The notes beneath the pieces are model-generated. The model worked only from the letters and a program-made list of their open reading frames with translations, ran no database searches and was not told where the DNA came from. A stretch of 64,000 bases of DNA from the NCBI GenBank assembly GCA_029866205.1, contig JARWZT010000013.1, positions 62,001 to 126,000 of the forward strand, written 5' to 3'. This document shows, one piece after another, positions 9,376-17,452 of this stretch. Source of the DNA: Rhodoferax sp. GTDB taxonomy: Bacteria; Pseudomonadota; Gammaproteobacteria; Burkholderiales; Burkholderiaceae_C. The position numbers were made by a program, and so were the translations under genes. Position 1 is the first letter of the stretch. Every line of letters begins with the position of its first letter.

Positions 9376-10941
9376 TTAACGGCGCAAGAATTGACGCAGG
9401 TTCAAACCCAGCAGCGCCACGGTCGCAAGATACAGCAAAGCTGCGCCAGCTACGGCCGCGGCCACCAGGGCGATACGCAGCAAATACTGGCCCGGCATAT
9501 GCAACCAGTCCACTGCCTGGGCGGCCCAAAGCAAATAGGCACAAAGCAGCGCCGCGCCCAGCAGCACCCTGAGCAAAAACAGGCTCCACCCGGGTGAGGG
9601 GCGGTAGCTGCCACGCCGACGCAAGCCCATCAGCAACCACAAGGCATTCACCACGGCGCCCAACCCAATCGACAAAGACAATGCCGCATGGGCAAACAGC
9701 GGCACCAGTACCAGATTGAGCAACTGGGTGATCACCAACACCGCAATGGCAATGCGCACCGGTGTTTTGATGTCCTGGTTGGCGTAATAGCCGGGCGCCA
9801 GCACCTTGATCGCCACAATGCCTACCAGGCCCACGCCCCAGCCCTGCAGCGCGCGCGCCGTCTGCGCCACGTCAGAGGCGGTAAATGCCTTGTACTGGAA
9901 CAACACCGCCACCAGTGGCTGCGCAAAGACCAGCAGCGCCACCGCACACGGCACCGCCAACAGCACCACAATGCGCAAGCCCCAGTCCAGCGAGGCCGAA
10001 TAGTCTTGCGCATCGCCTGAAGCGCGTGCCGCCGCCAACTGCGGCATCAGCACCACGCCCAGCGCCACGCCCAACATCGCCGTAGGAAACTCCATCAAGC
10101 GGTCGGCGTAACTCAGCCAGCTCACACTGCCCGAGGGCAAATGCGAGGCAATCTGTGTATTGATCAGCAGTGAAATCTGCGCCACGCTCACGCCCAGCAA
10201 CGCTGGAGCCATCAGGTGGGTAATGTTGCGGGTGGCCGGGTCAGCCCAAGCCGCGCGAATGGACGACCAACCCAAGCCAAAGCGCGGCAGCATGCCCAGG
10301 GCGCGCAACGCAGGGATTTGCAAACCCAGCTGCAACACACCGCCCGCCATCACGCCCACCGCCATGGCAAAAATAGGCTCGATGCCCTGCTGCCCAAACC
10401 AAGGTGCCAGTCCCCAAGCGGCGGCAATGGTGGCCACGTTGAGCAAGACGGGCGTGGCCGCAGGCACCGCAAAACGCTTGTAGGTGTTCAATATGCCCGA
10501 AGACAACGCAACCATCGACATAAATCCAATGTAGGGAAACATAAATCGCGTCATGACGACGGCGGCGTCATAGCCACGCGGATCTTTTTGCAGGCCACTG
10601 GCCATGGCCCAGACCATCCAGGGCGCAATCGCCACCCCCACAATGCAGGTCAGCACCAGCGCCCAGGCCAGCACCGTGGCCACCTTGTCCACCACCTGCT
10701 TGGTGGCGGCATCACCCTGTTGCGCACGGGTGGCCGCCAGCACCGGCACAAAGGCCTGGCTGAAAGCGCCTTCGGCAAACAGGCGGCGAAACAGATTGGG
10801 AATGCGAAAGGCGACGTTAAACGCATCCGTCAGGGCACTGGCGCCAAACATGGCGGCCAAGAGCGACTCACGCACCAGTCCGGTAATGCGTGAGGCCAGT
10901 GTCCAAAGGGACACGGTAGAGGCGGATTTAAGGAGGCTCAC
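9376..10941 (-). CDS. murJ: Lipid II flippase MurJ
   Basis: MurJ flips undecaprenyl-linked peptidoglycan precursor (lipid II) across the inner membrane. The 521-residue polytopic protein has the hydrophobic pattern of about 14 helices. Its conserved N-terminus is SLWTLASRITGLVRESLLAA, with the FGASALTDAFNVAFRIPNLF segment of the MOP superfamily, including the conserved Arg residues that line the cavity. The start is GTG 10941 (MSLLKSAS). No Shine-Dalgarno sequence is visible; instead TAAACT lies six bases upstream, raising the possibility of a leaderless message. The gene is divergent from rpsT. Confidence 0.96.
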   Translation of the reverse strand: MSLLKSASTVSLWTLASRITGLVRESLLAAMFGASALTDAFNVAFRIPNLFRRLFAEGAFSQAFVPVLAATRAQQGDAATKQVVDKVATVLAWALVLTCIVGVAIAPWMVWAMASGLQKDPRGYDAAVVMTRFMFPYIGFMSMVALSSGILNTYKRFAVPAATPVLLNVATIAAAWGLAPWFGQQGIEPIFAMAVGVMAGGVLQLGLQIPALRALGMLPRFGLGWSSIRAAWADPATRNITHLMAPALLGVSVAQISLLINTQIASHLPSGSVSWLSYADRLMEFPTAMLGVALGVVLMPQLAAARASGDAQDYSASLDWGLRIVVLLAVPCAVALLVFAQPLVAVLFQYKAFTASDVAQTARALQGWGVGLVGIVAIKVLAPGYYANQDIKTPVRIAIAVLVITQLLNLVLVPLFAHAALSLSIGLGAVVNALWLLMGLRRRGSYRPSPGWSLFLLRVLLGAALLCAYLLWAAQAVDWLHMPGQYLLRIALVAAAVAGAALLYLATVALLGLNLRQFLRR

Positions 10942-10947
10942 CAGTCA

Positions 10948-10953
10948 AGTTTA
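10948..10953 (-). promoter_or_regulatory. -10-like TAAACT six bases before the murJ start
   Basis: On the minus strand TAAACT is followed by six bases and GTG 10941. That spacing would place the transcription start at or next to the start codon. No clear -35 box is visible. Confidence 0.35.
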
Positions 10954-10995
10954 GCCGTAGCGTGGGGGCTGAACGAAGCATAAAAGACCGGCGGC

Positions 10996-11001
10996 TATAA
11001 T
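10996..11001 (+). promoter_or_regulatory. -10 box TATAAT of the rpsT promoter
   Basis: A perfect TATAAT lies 45 bases before the rpsT ATG and is followed by a G-rich discriminator (CGTGGGC), as is usual for growth-rate-controlled ribosomal genes. The -35 region is poor. Confidence 0.6.
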
Positions 11002-11046
11002 CGTGGGCTTTGCTGGCATCATCCACAGACACAAGGAAACTCAATC

Positions 11047-11346
11047 ATGGCATCTGGAAAACCCAAGAAAAAGAACCCGCGCCTGGCGTCGGGCCGTAAA
11101 CGCGTCCGTCAGGACGTCAAAATCAACGCCGCGAACACCTCGCTGCGCTCCAAATACCGCACCGCGGTGAAAAACGTTGAAAAAGCAGTGTTGGCGGGTG
11201 ACAAAACCAAAGCCAGCGAACTGTTTGGCAAGATGCAAGCAGTGGTTGACACCATTGCCGACAAAGGCATCTTCCACAAAAACAAAGCAGCACGCGACAA
11301 GAGCCGTTTGGCTACCAAGGTGAAAGCCTTGGCACTCGCAGCCTAA
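11047..11346 (+). CDS. rpsT: 30S ribosomal protein S20
   Basis: S20 binds 16S rRNA and is needed for 30S subunit assembly. The 99-residue, Lys/Arg-rich, all-helical protein begins [20 protein letters not shown] and has the family's three-helix layout, slightly longer than E. coli S20 (87). ATG 11047 follows AAGGAAA at a suitable distance. The gene is monocistronic, with a TATAAT promoter upstream and hairpins plus a strong terminator downstream. In E. coli S20 is autoregulated at translation; I see no proof of that here. Confidence 0.98.
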   Translation: MASGKPKKKNPRLASGRKRVRQDVKINAANTSLRSKYRTAVKNVEKAVLAGDKTKASELFGKMQAVVDTIADKGIFHKNKAARDKSRLATKVKALALAA

Positions 11347-11387
11347 ATCTTTTAGGCAACTCGCACGAATCCTGCCCGCAGGATTCG
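11341..11387 (+). other. Two tandem hairpins at the rpsT stop codon
   Basis: GCCTAAA (11341-11347) and TTTAGGC (11351-11357) pair perfectly and enclose the TAA stop. CGAATCCTGC (11366-11375) and GCAGGATTCG (11378-11387) form a second perfect 10-base dyad. Neither has a T-run; the real terminator follows at 11419. Confidence 0.7.
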
Positions 11388-11418
11388 CCGTTTGAAACGG
11401 GTGCGCTACCAGCAAAGC

Positions 11419-11445
11419 AAAAAGCCGTCGAAAGACGGCTTTTTT
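11419..11445 (+). terminator. Rho-independent terminator after rpsT
   Basis: AAAAAGCCGTC pairs with GACGGCTTTTT around a GAAA tetraloop and ends in six T residues. The A-run on the left arm means it could also work in the other direction, for the flavin reductase gene ending at 11478. Confidence 0.92.
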
Positions 11446-11477
11446 GCGTTTGGGGCCCAGAAATCCAAAGGGCTCAA

Positions 11478-12098
11478 CTAGCGCGGCCGGTGCATCCGAA
11501 ACAACTGCTCCGGCCCCACCGTAAAGTAATCTGCAAGCCCACCGCCGCGCAATATAGGGCCCGCCGCTGCGGTGTCATAGACACCGTCCTTGAGCAAAGC
11601 CTGGTCAATATGTACCGCCACCACCTCACCCAACACCAACCACGTGTCTACTTGCGCACCGTCTGCGCCCTGGAGCTGAAGTATTTGCGTGCGCTTGCAC
11701 TCAAAAGTCACCGGACTCTCGGCCACCCGTGGCGGCTCCACCATGGTCGACGCCAGTGCTGTGAGCCCCGCCAGTGCAAACTCGCTCACCTCAGGCCCCA
11801 CGGCGGCGCAGCTTTGGTTCATGGCCTCAGCCAGCGCGCGAGTGGTCAGGTTCCAAACAAATTCGCCAGTTTCTTCGATGTTGCGCAATGTGTCCTTGTA
11901 GCCAATACTGGCAAAACCAATGATGGGCGGAACGTAGTTGAAAGCGTTGAAAAAGCTGTAGGGCGCCAAGTTGTCAACGCCGCTGGCGCTGCGGGTGGAT
12001 ATCCAGCCAATGGGCCGTGGGCCGACGATGGCGTTAAATGGGTCGTGCCGTAGACCGTGGCCTTGGCGCGGTTGGTAGGAGTGGGTGGTGTGCGGCAT
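11478..12098 (-). CDS. Flavin reductase-like, FMN-binding split-barrel protein
   Basis: A 206-residue soluble protein of the flavin reductase-like family. The fold is suggested by NAIVGPRPIGWISTRSASG and NLAPYSFFNAFNYVPPIIGF, the FMN phosphate-binding stretch. The C-terminal half carries a lid-like GVYDTAAAGPILRGGGLADYF segment seen in relatives. Members reduce free flavin or serve as oxidoreductases of unknown substrate; no partner monooxygenase lies directly beside it. The gene is monocistronic, facing the rpsT terminator. No ribosome site is visible before ATG 12098; TAGGAT lies six bases upstream. Confidence 0.88.
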   Translation of the reverse strand: MPHTTHSYQPRQGHGLRHDPFNAIVGPRPIGWISTRSASGVDNLAPYSFFNAFNYVPPIIGFASIGYKDTLRNIEETGEFVWNLTTRALAEAMNQSCAAVGPEVSEFALAGLTALASTMVEPPRVAESPVTFECKRTQILQLQGADGAQVDTWLVLGEVVAVHIDQALLKDGVYDTAAAGPILRGGGLADYFTVGPEQLFRMHRPR

Positions 12099-12104
12099 TG
12101 CGCG

Positions 12105-12110
12105 ATCCTA
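12105..12110 (-). promoter_or_regulatory. -10-like TAGGAT six bases before the flavin reductase start
   Basis: The minus strand reads TAGGAT, six bases, then ATG 12098. Spacing fits a leaderless transcript. No -35 box is evident, so confidence is limited. Confidence 0.3.
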
Positions 12111-12129
12111 GCGCGCCGCCAAAGCGACG

Positions 12130-12450
12130 CTAGCGCTGCCCGCGCGCCGGCAGCGTGGGCAGCCCTTCGCTGGTTTGCAGGTCGTTGTCGCGGGCGAAGT
12201 TGAGGCAAAACTCCCAGGCCATGACGTCATAGTCCCGCAAATCGGGGTGGATGATCACGCATTTGACCTCTCCTACCGAGCTGGGTACGCACCAAGGCGA
12301 ATACCCCAAGTGGCTCCCCGGCTGGGGGCCACCCGGGCGAAACTGGCTCATGACCCCGGCAAGTCGCTCGGACCAGTCACTCGGGCGAAAAGTCTTTCCT
12401 TGGCTGGTCAGGCCCAGGATATAAATTTCGTGTGAGAGTGAAGTTGCCAT
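12130..12450 (-). CDS. DUF3579 family protein
   Basis: A small soluble protein of 106 residues matching the DUF3579 pattern: EIYILGLTSQGKTFRPSDWSE near the N-terminus, then VGEVKCVIIHPDLRDYDVMAW and EFCLNFARDNDLQ. The family is known mainly from Betaproteobacteria, commonly beside argD and argF, and has no assigned function. ATG 12450 (MATSLSHE) is preferred; ATG 12474 would add eight residues (MRAFYLPN). It is divergent from argD across a 228-base region with several dyads, so a shared control region is possible. Confidence 0.85.
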   Translation of the reverse strand: MATSLSHEIYILGLTSQGKTFRPSDWSERLAGVMSQFRPGGPQPGSHLGYSPWCVPSSVGEVKCVIIHPDLRDYDVMAWEFCLNFARDNDLQTSEGLPTLPARGQR

Positions 12451-12478
12451 ATTGGGTAGGTAAAACGCCCGCATTTCA

Positions 12479-12529
12479 GCCCAAAGGGGCCGGGTTGCTG
12501 CGCTGCACCAAGCAGTTTACCCTTTGGGC
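12479..12529. repeat. 10-base inverted repeat upstream of argD
   Basis: GCCCAAAGGG (12479-12488) and CCCTTTGGGC (12520-12529) are perfect inverted copies separated by 31 bases. They lie in the region shared by the DUF3579 gene and argD and could be protein-binding half-sites or a long-range hairpin. Confidence 0.6.
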
Positions 12530-12545
12530 GGGCAGGCGCCTCAGC

Positions 12546-12562
12546 GCAATTTGGCCAATTGC
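12546..12562. promoter_or_regulatory. Dyad centred on TTGGCCAA, candidate operator
   Basis: The 17-base sequence GCAATTTGGCCAATTGC has a perfect 8-base palindrome at its centre and nearly symmetrical flanks. It lies about 47 bases before the argD -10-like box, a usual activator or repressor position. The binding protein is unknown. Confidence 0.4.
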
Positions 12563-12608
12563 ACCCCGAAGCACTGCGTCCAAGGGCGTAGCCAAGCCAT
12601 GCTGCCCC

Positions 12609-12614
12609 TAAAAT
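12609..12614 (+). promoter_or_regulatory. -10-like TAAAAT of the argD operon
   Basis: TAAAAT in the context CCCCTAAAATCGCCC lies 64 bases before argD ATG 12679. A start of transcription about seven bases on would put the hairpin at 12624 at the very 5' end of the mRNA. Confidence 0.45.
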
Positions 12615-12623
12615 CGCCCGGTT

Positions 12624-12654
12624 CGGCCCAACCTGCGTTGGGCTGCTTTGTTTT
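12624..12654 (+). terminator. Attenuator-like hairpin with T-rich tail in the argD leader
   Basis: CGGCCCAAC (12624-12632) pairs with GTTGGGCTG (12637-12645), nine pairs with one G-T, around loop CTGC. CTTTGTTTT follows. The position between the -10-like box and argD makes a leader terminator or mRNA-stability element likely. No alternative antiterminator fold was established. Confidence 0.5.
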
Positions 12655-12678
12655 GAGCCTGCCTCTCGGAGTTTGCCC

Positions 12679-13893
12679 ATGACCGCACCCCACACCGCCG
12701 CCGCATCACCCCACGTCATGCCCACCTACGGGCGTTTGCCGATCGCCTTGTCGCACGGCCAAGGCTGCCGCGTCTGGGATACCGAGGGCAAACAATACCT
12801 CGACGCGCTCGGCGGCATTGCCGTCAATACCCTGGGCCACAACCACCCCGACCTCGTTTCGGCTTTGCAGCACCAGCTCACCCAGCTCATTCACACCTCC
12901 AACTATTACCACATCCCCCTGCAAGAGGCGCTGGCGGCCAAGCTGGTGGAACTCTCGGGCATGACAAACGTGTTCTTTTGCTCCACCGGGCTGGAAGCCA
13001 ATGAGGCGGCGCTCAAACTGGCGCGTAAGTTTGGCCATGACAAGGGCATTGAGCGCCCTGAAGTAGTGGTTTTTGACAAAGCGTTCCACGGCCGCAGCAT
13101 TGCCACGCTGAGCGCCACGGGCAACCCCAAGGTCCAGGCGGGCTTTGGTCCGCTGGTGGAAGGTTTTATTCGCGTGCCCCTGAACGATATGGCAGCCCTG
13201 GAGGCTGCCACGGCGGGCAATGCGAACGTGGTGGCGGTGTTTGTCGAAGCCATTCAGGGCGAAGGCGGCGTCAACCCGCTGCACCTGGACACCTTGCGCC
13301 AGCTGCGTGCCCTGTGCGACGCACGCGACTGGCTGCTCATGATCGACGAAGTGCAGTGCGGCATGGGACGGACCGGCAAGTGGTTTGCGCACCAGTGGGC
13401 GGGCATCGTGCCCGACGTCATGCCCCTTGCCAAGGGCCTGGGTTCGGGCGTGCCGGTGGGCGCGGTGGTGGCGGGCCCCAAAGCGGCGCATATTTTCGCT
13501 GTCGGCAACCACGGCAGCACCTTTGGAGGCAACCCACTGGCGATGCGCGCGGGCGTAGAAACCATCCGCATCATGGAACGTGATGGTCTGCTGGCCAATG
13601 CCGCCACCGTTGGCACCCACCTGCAAGCAGCGTTAGCGGCGGGCCTAACGGCCGAGCTTGCGAACGGGAGCGTAAAAGAAATCCGAGGTGTGGGCCTGAT
13701 GTTGGGCATTGACCTGTCCAAACCCTGCAGCGCTTTGGTGCAGCGGGCCGCCGAGGCCGGGTTGCTGATCAGCGTGACGGCGGACACCGTGGTGCGCCTG
13801 GTGCCATCGCTGATTCTGTCCGCAGCGGAAGCCGATGAAATTGCGGCCATTTTGTGCCCCTTGATTTCTGCCCTTCTGAAGGAAACCGCATGA
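12679..13893 (+). CDS. argD: Acetylornithine aminotransferase (ArgD)
   Basis: ArgD is the PLP-dependent transaminase that converts N-acetylglutamate semialdehyde to N-acetylornithine in arginine synthesis; the family often also serves as DapC in lysine synthesis. The 404-residue protein has YLDALGGIAVNTLGHNHP, FFCSTGLEANEAALKLAR, FVEAIQGEGGV, MIDEVQCGMGRTGK, and the PLP lysine Lys252 in PLAKGLGSG. ATG 12679 follows CGGAG at a good distance; a TTG two codons earlier is less likely. The stop overlaps the argF start as ATGA, so ArgD and ArgF are translationally coupled. Confidence 0.97.
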   Translation: MTAPHTAAASPHVMPTYGRLPIALSHGQGCRVWDTEGKQYLDALGGIAVNTLGHNHPDLVSALQHQLTQLIHTSNYYHIPLQEALAAKLVELSGMTNVFFCSTGLEANEAALKLARKFGHDKGIERPEVVVFDKAFHGRSIATLSATGNPKVQAGFGPLVEGFIRVPLNDMAALEAATAGNANVVAVFVEAIQGEGGVNPLHLDTLRQLRALCDARDWLLMIDEVQCGMGRTGKWFAHQWAGIVPDVMPLAKGLGSGVPVGAVVAGPKAAHIFAVGNHGSTFGGNPLAMRAGVETIRIMERDGLLANAATVGTHLQAALAAGLTAELANGSVKEIRGVGLMLGIDLSKPCSALVQRAAEAGLLISVTADTVVRLVPSLILSAAEADEIAAILCPLISALLKETA

Positions 13894-14873
13894 GCCCGCT
13901 GCACAAAGGCATTCCCAGCACTTTGCCCAAGGGTGCGCCCCCGGTAAGGCACTTTTTGCAGTTTGCCGACTTCACCACCGAAGAGCATGTGTATGTGCTG
14001 GAGCGTGCGGCGCTGATCAAAAAGAAGTTCAAGAACTTCGAGCGCCACCATTCGCTGGCGGACCGAACGCTGGCCATGATTTTTGAGAAAGCCTCAACCC
14101 GCACACGCGTGAGCTTTGAGGCAGGTATGTACCAGTTGGGCGGCAGCGTGGTGCACCTGACCACAGGCGACAGCCAACTCGGGCGCGCCGAACCGATCGA
14201 GGACAGTGCCAAGGTCATTAGCCGTATGACCGACATCGTGATGATCCGCACCTATGAACAAACCAAGATCGAGCGCTTTGCCGCGCACTCCCGGGTCCCG
14301 GTGATCAATGGGCTGACCAACGAGTTTCACCCCTGCCAGATCCTGGCGGACATCTTTACTTACATTGAACACCGTGGCCCCATCCAAGGCAAGACAGTGG
14401 CCTGGGTGGGCGACGGCAACAACATGGCCAACACCTGGCTGCAGGCGGCAGCCCTGCTGGGCTTTCACTTGCGCGTGAGCACGCCCAGCGGCTACGAGGT
14501 CAACGAGGTCACGGCCGCTGCGCCAGCCAGCATGGGCAGCGGCAGCTACAAAGCCTTTAGTGACCCGATGGAGGCCTGTGCCGGTGCCGATTTGGTCACC
14601 ACGGACGTCTGGACCAGCATGGGCTTTGAAGCTGAAAACGATGTGCGCCGCAAGGCCTTTGCAGCCTGGTGCGTGGACCGCCGCTTGATGGGTGCAGCCC
14701 ACCCCGACGCCCTGTTCATGCACTGCTTGCCCGCCCACCGGGGCGAAGAGGTAGAAGCCGAAGTGATTGACGGGCCGCAAAGCGTGGTCTGGGACGAGGC
14801 CGAAAACCGTATGCATGTGCAAAAGGCGCTGATGGAATACCTGTTGCTGGGGCGGGTACACAACGCGCCATGA
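13890..14873 (+). CDS. argF: Ornithine carbamoyltransferase (ArgF)
   Basis: ArgF makes citrulline from ornithine and carbamoyl phosphate. The 327-residue product has the carbamoyl phosphate site STRTR at residues 69-73, HPCQ in [10 protein letters not shown], the ornithine/phosphate region [14 protein letters not shown], and the catalytic HCLP at residues 278-281 ([13 protein letters not shown]). The ATG overlaps the argD stop (ATGA), and its own stop overlaps the kynU start (ATGA). A start 12 codons upstream would lie inside argD and is rejected. ArgG, the next enzyme, is at 48492. Confidence 0.98.
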   Translation: MSPLHKGIPSTLPKGAPPVRHFLQFADFTTEEHVYVLERAALIKKKFKNFERHHSLADRTLAMIFEKASTRTRVSFEAGMYQLGGSVVHLTTGDSQLGRAEPIEDSAKVISRMTDIVMIRTYEQTKIERFAAHSRVPVINGLTNEFHPCQILADIFTYIEHRGPIQGKTVAWVGDGNNMANTWLQAAALLGFHLRVSTPSGYEVNEVTAAAPASMGSGSYKAFSDPMEACAGADLVTTDVWTSMGFEAENDVRRKAFAAWCVDRRLMGAAHPDALFMHCLPAHRGEEVEAEVIDGPQSVVWDEAENRMHVQKALMEYLLLGRVHNAP

Positions 14874-16180
14874 TCACTTTGCAAGACTGCCAGCAGCGCG
14901 ACGCTAGCGACCCGTTGCGCTCACTGCGCGACCTTTTTTCTATCCCTGACGGCGTCATTTACCTCGACGGCAACTCGCTGGGTGTCATGCCCAAGAGTGC
15001 GGCATCGCGTGCCGCCCAGGTGGTCAGTCAGGAGTGGGGCCAGGGCCTGATTCGCTCCTGGAACACGGCGGGGTGGTTCGACCTTCCCCAGCGCCTGGGC
15101 AACCAGATCGCGCCGCTGATTGGTGCGGGCCAGGATGAAGTGGTTGCCACCGACACCACGTCCATCAATTTGTTCAAGGTCTTGTCTGCCGCGCTGTCGA
15201 TCGCGCAGGTCGACCACCCCACACGCCGCGTGCTGCTGAGCGAGCGCAGTAATTTCCCGACCGATCTCTACATTGCCGAAGGCCTGTGCGCCGAGCGGGG
15301 CTACACGCTCAAGCTGGTGGAGCCCGACGAAATAGCCGCCGCACTCAACAGCCAAGTCGCGATCCTGATGCTGACCCATGTGAACTACCGCACCGGTGCC
15401 ATGCACGACATGGCCGCAGTCACCCAAGCGGCGCACGCGGCAGGTGCGATGGTGGTGTGGGACCTAGCGCACAGCGCGGGCGCAGTGCCGGTCGACCTGC
15501 GGGGCGCAGGTGCCGACTTTGCGGTGGGCTGTGGTTACAAATACCTGAACGGCGGCCCCGGCGCGCCGGCCTTTGTATGGGCCAGCCCCCCGCACGCCGA
15601 GCGCAGTGACTTGCCCTTTTTACAACCGCTCACCGGCTGGTGGGGCCATGCCGCGCCGTTTGCCTTTACACCGGACTACCAGCCTGCGCCCGGAATCAAC
15701 CGCTACTTGTGCGGTACGCAGCCCATCGTGAGCCTGTCTTTGCTCGAATGCGGCCTGGACGGGTTCAAGGCGGCAGAACCTTTGGGTGGCATGGCGGCAC
15801 TGCGCGCCAAGTCGCTGGCGTTGACCGACCTGTTTATTGCGCTGGTCGAAGAGCGCTGTCAGGGCTTTGGTCTGGGGCTGGCCACGCCCCGCGCACATGC
15901 GCAGCGGGGCTCGCAAGTGTGTCTGACACGCGAGCACGATGCCGGCGGCGTCCTGGGCTCAGGCGCGTTTGCCATCATGCAGGCACTGATTGCGCGCGGC
16001 GTGATTGGCGACTACCGCGCAGGCGATGGTGGCGTGCACAAGGACATCTTGCGCTTCGGCCTGACGCCGCTGTACATCGGGTTTGAAGATGTGTGGAACG
16101 CGGTGGAGCATTTGCGGCAAGTGCTGGTCCACGAGGAATGGAAGCAAGCCGCATTCAACGTGAAACACGCAGTCACCTAG
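14870..16180 (+). CDS. kynU: Kynureninase (KynU)
   Basis: KynU is a PLP enzyme that cleaves kynurenine to anthranilate and alanine, or hydroxykynurenine to 3-hydroxyanthranilate, in tryptophan degradation. The 436-residue protein shows [43 protein letters not shown] (PLP-binding Asp), and Lys224 in [16 protein letters not shown] as the Schiff-base lysine. It has the expected length. The ATG overlaps the argF stop by four bases, making it the third gene of an arginine operon. kynA and kynB are not in the window, which is unusual for a kynurenine gene. Confidence 0.94.
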   Translation: MITLQDCQQRDASDPLRSLRDLFSIPDGVIYLDGNSLGVMPKSAASRAAQVVSQEWGQGLIRSWNTAGWFDLPQRLGNQIAPLIGAGQDEVVATDTTSINLFKVLSAALSIAQVDHPTRRVLLSERSNFPTDLYIAEGLCAERGYTLKLVEPDEIAAALNSQVAILMLTHVNYRTGAMHDMAAVTQAAHAAGAMVVWDLAHSAGAVPVDLRGAGADFAVGCGYKYLNGGPGAPAFVWASPPHAERSDLPFLQPLTGWWGHAAPFAFTPDYQPAPGINRYLCGTQPIVSLSLLECGLDGFKAAEPLGGMAALRAKSLALTDLFIALVEERCQGFGLGLATPRAHAQRGSQVCLTREHDAGGVLGSGAFAIMQALIARGVIGDYRAGDGGVHKDILRFGLTPLYIGFEDVWNAVEHLRQVLVHEEWKQAAFNVKHAVT

Positions 16181-16246
16181 GCCCAGCATTGGAGGGTTTC
16201 CCGTGGCGATGCGCCCTGTAGGGCGGTCACGCTAGCGATAGCGCGC

Positions 16247-17422
16247 TCAGCCGCCGCCGTACAACCAAGGCACATCCAACAAGCGCTGGCCCAGTAGCCG
16301 CATTGCGGCGTCGCGGCCCCAGCGTTGCACACCTGTGGCGTGGAAGATCTCGCCGTTGCGCTGGGCGCGCGCCTGGACGCGGGCATTGCGGCGCCAGCGG
16401 GTTTGGGCAAAACGCTCCAAGGCCGCCACATCGCCCAACGCGGGCACTGACAGCACGTCCGCCAAAGCAACGGCGTCTTCGATGGCCATGCCTGCGCCTT
16501 GGGCCAAATACGGCAGCATGGGGTGGGCGGCGTCGCCCATGAGCGCGATGCGGCCAAAGGCCAGCTCTTTGGCGCCACCCAGGTGGGGCATTCGGTTGAG
16601 AGGCCAAAGGCGCCAGGTCTTGATGGCAGCGAGAACATCTTGCAGCGCAGTGGCGGTGCCATCGAGGTGGCTGCGCAGGTCGTGGGCATTGGCGTCGTGG
16701 TCCCAGTGGTGCATGTCCTCAGGGGCCGCCGCCTGCACGATCACCACCACGTTGAGCCATTCGCCGCCATGCACCGGGTACTGCACTGCGTGAAAGCGCG
16801 GCCCAAGCCAAGCGGTAATCACCTCGCTGCGCAGCGCTTCAGGCAGCGCCGCCTGCGGCACCATGGCACGGTAAGCCAGGTGACCGCTAAACAGGGGCTG
16901 GGCGTCGGTGCGGACAAAATCGCGCAGATGGCTCCACAAACCGTCGGCGCCGATCACCACGTTGGCACGGCGCTGGCGGCCATCGGCCGTGGTGACTTGC
17001 ACGGCGTTGGCGTCTTGGCTGACGTTTTGCAGGGCATTGTCCAGTAGCAGCTGCGTAAGGCCCTGGGTCTGCACGGCGTCCAGCAACAATTGGTGCAAAT
17101 CAGCACGGGCAATGGTGGCGTAGCGCGCACCGTAGCGCTGCACCGCGCGCGCTCCCAGCGCCAACTGCCCCAGCAAAGCCCCCGACTGGGCACTGCGCAC
17201 CTGCAACAGGGGCGGGAAGCAGGCCACCGCGTCCAGCCGCGGGGCCAGCCCCCAACCCTCCAGCAATCGCACTACGTTGGGACTGAGCTGTATGCCGGCG
17301 CCGACTTCCGAGAATACCGGCTTTTTTTCAATCAACTGCGTGGGCAAGCCGCGCGCGCCACAGGCCAGCGCCGTGGCCAAGCCGCCAATACCGCCCCCCA
17401 CAATCAGAATCTTTTTCTGCAT
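16247..17422 (-). CDS. FAD-dependent aromatic hydroxylase (salicylate/3-hydroxybenzoate hydroxylase type)
   Basis: A flavoprotein monooxygenase of 391 residues that would use NAD(P)H and O2 to hydroxylate an aromatic substrate in the cytoplasm. It carries the FAD-binding GGGIGG at residues 9-14, the DG motif in VIGADGLWSHLRDF, and the GD motif in ALMGDAAHPMLPYLAQGAG. Its closest remembered relatives are 3-hydroxybenzoate 6-hydroxylase and salicylate 1-monooxygenase; the substrate cannot be decided from sequence. ATG 17422 (MQKKILIVGG) is chosen; MATMQ and MRMATMQ are alternative starts three and five codons longer. It converges on kynU, so a link to kynurenine or anthranilate chemistry is tempting but unproven. 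Confidence 0.86.
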   Translation of the reverse strand: MQKKILIVGGGIGGLATALACGARGLPTQLIEKKPVFSEVGAGIQLSPNVVRLLEGWGLAPRLDAVACFPPLLQVRSAQSGALLGQLALGARAVQRYGARYATIARADLHQLLLDAVQTQGLTQLLLDNALQNVSQDANAVQVTTADGRQRRANVVIGADGLWSHLRDFVRTDAQPLFSGHLAYRAMVPQAALPEALRSEVITAWLGPRFHAVQYPVHGGEWLNVVVIVQAAAPEDMHHWDHDANAHDLRSHLDGTATALQDVLAAIKTWRLWPLNRMPHLGGAKELAFGRIALMGDAAHPMLPYLAQGAGMAIEDAVALADVLSVPALGDVAALERFAQTRWRRNARVQARAQRNGEIFHATGVQRWGRDAAMRLLGQRLLDVPWLYGGG

Positions 17423-17452
17423 GGTCGCCATTCTCACACCGTGCAGTGCGCG

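Noticed and set aside
8324-9379. 351-codon plus-strand frame opposite the SirB1-like gene
   Set aside because: Runs through the exporter ATPase in another frame and then antisense to a recognised gene; no ribosome site or homology.
16205-16225. CGCCC-TGTA-GGGCG hairpin between kynU and the hydroxylase as a terminator
   Set aside because: A five-base stem without a T-run on either strand; too weak to call.
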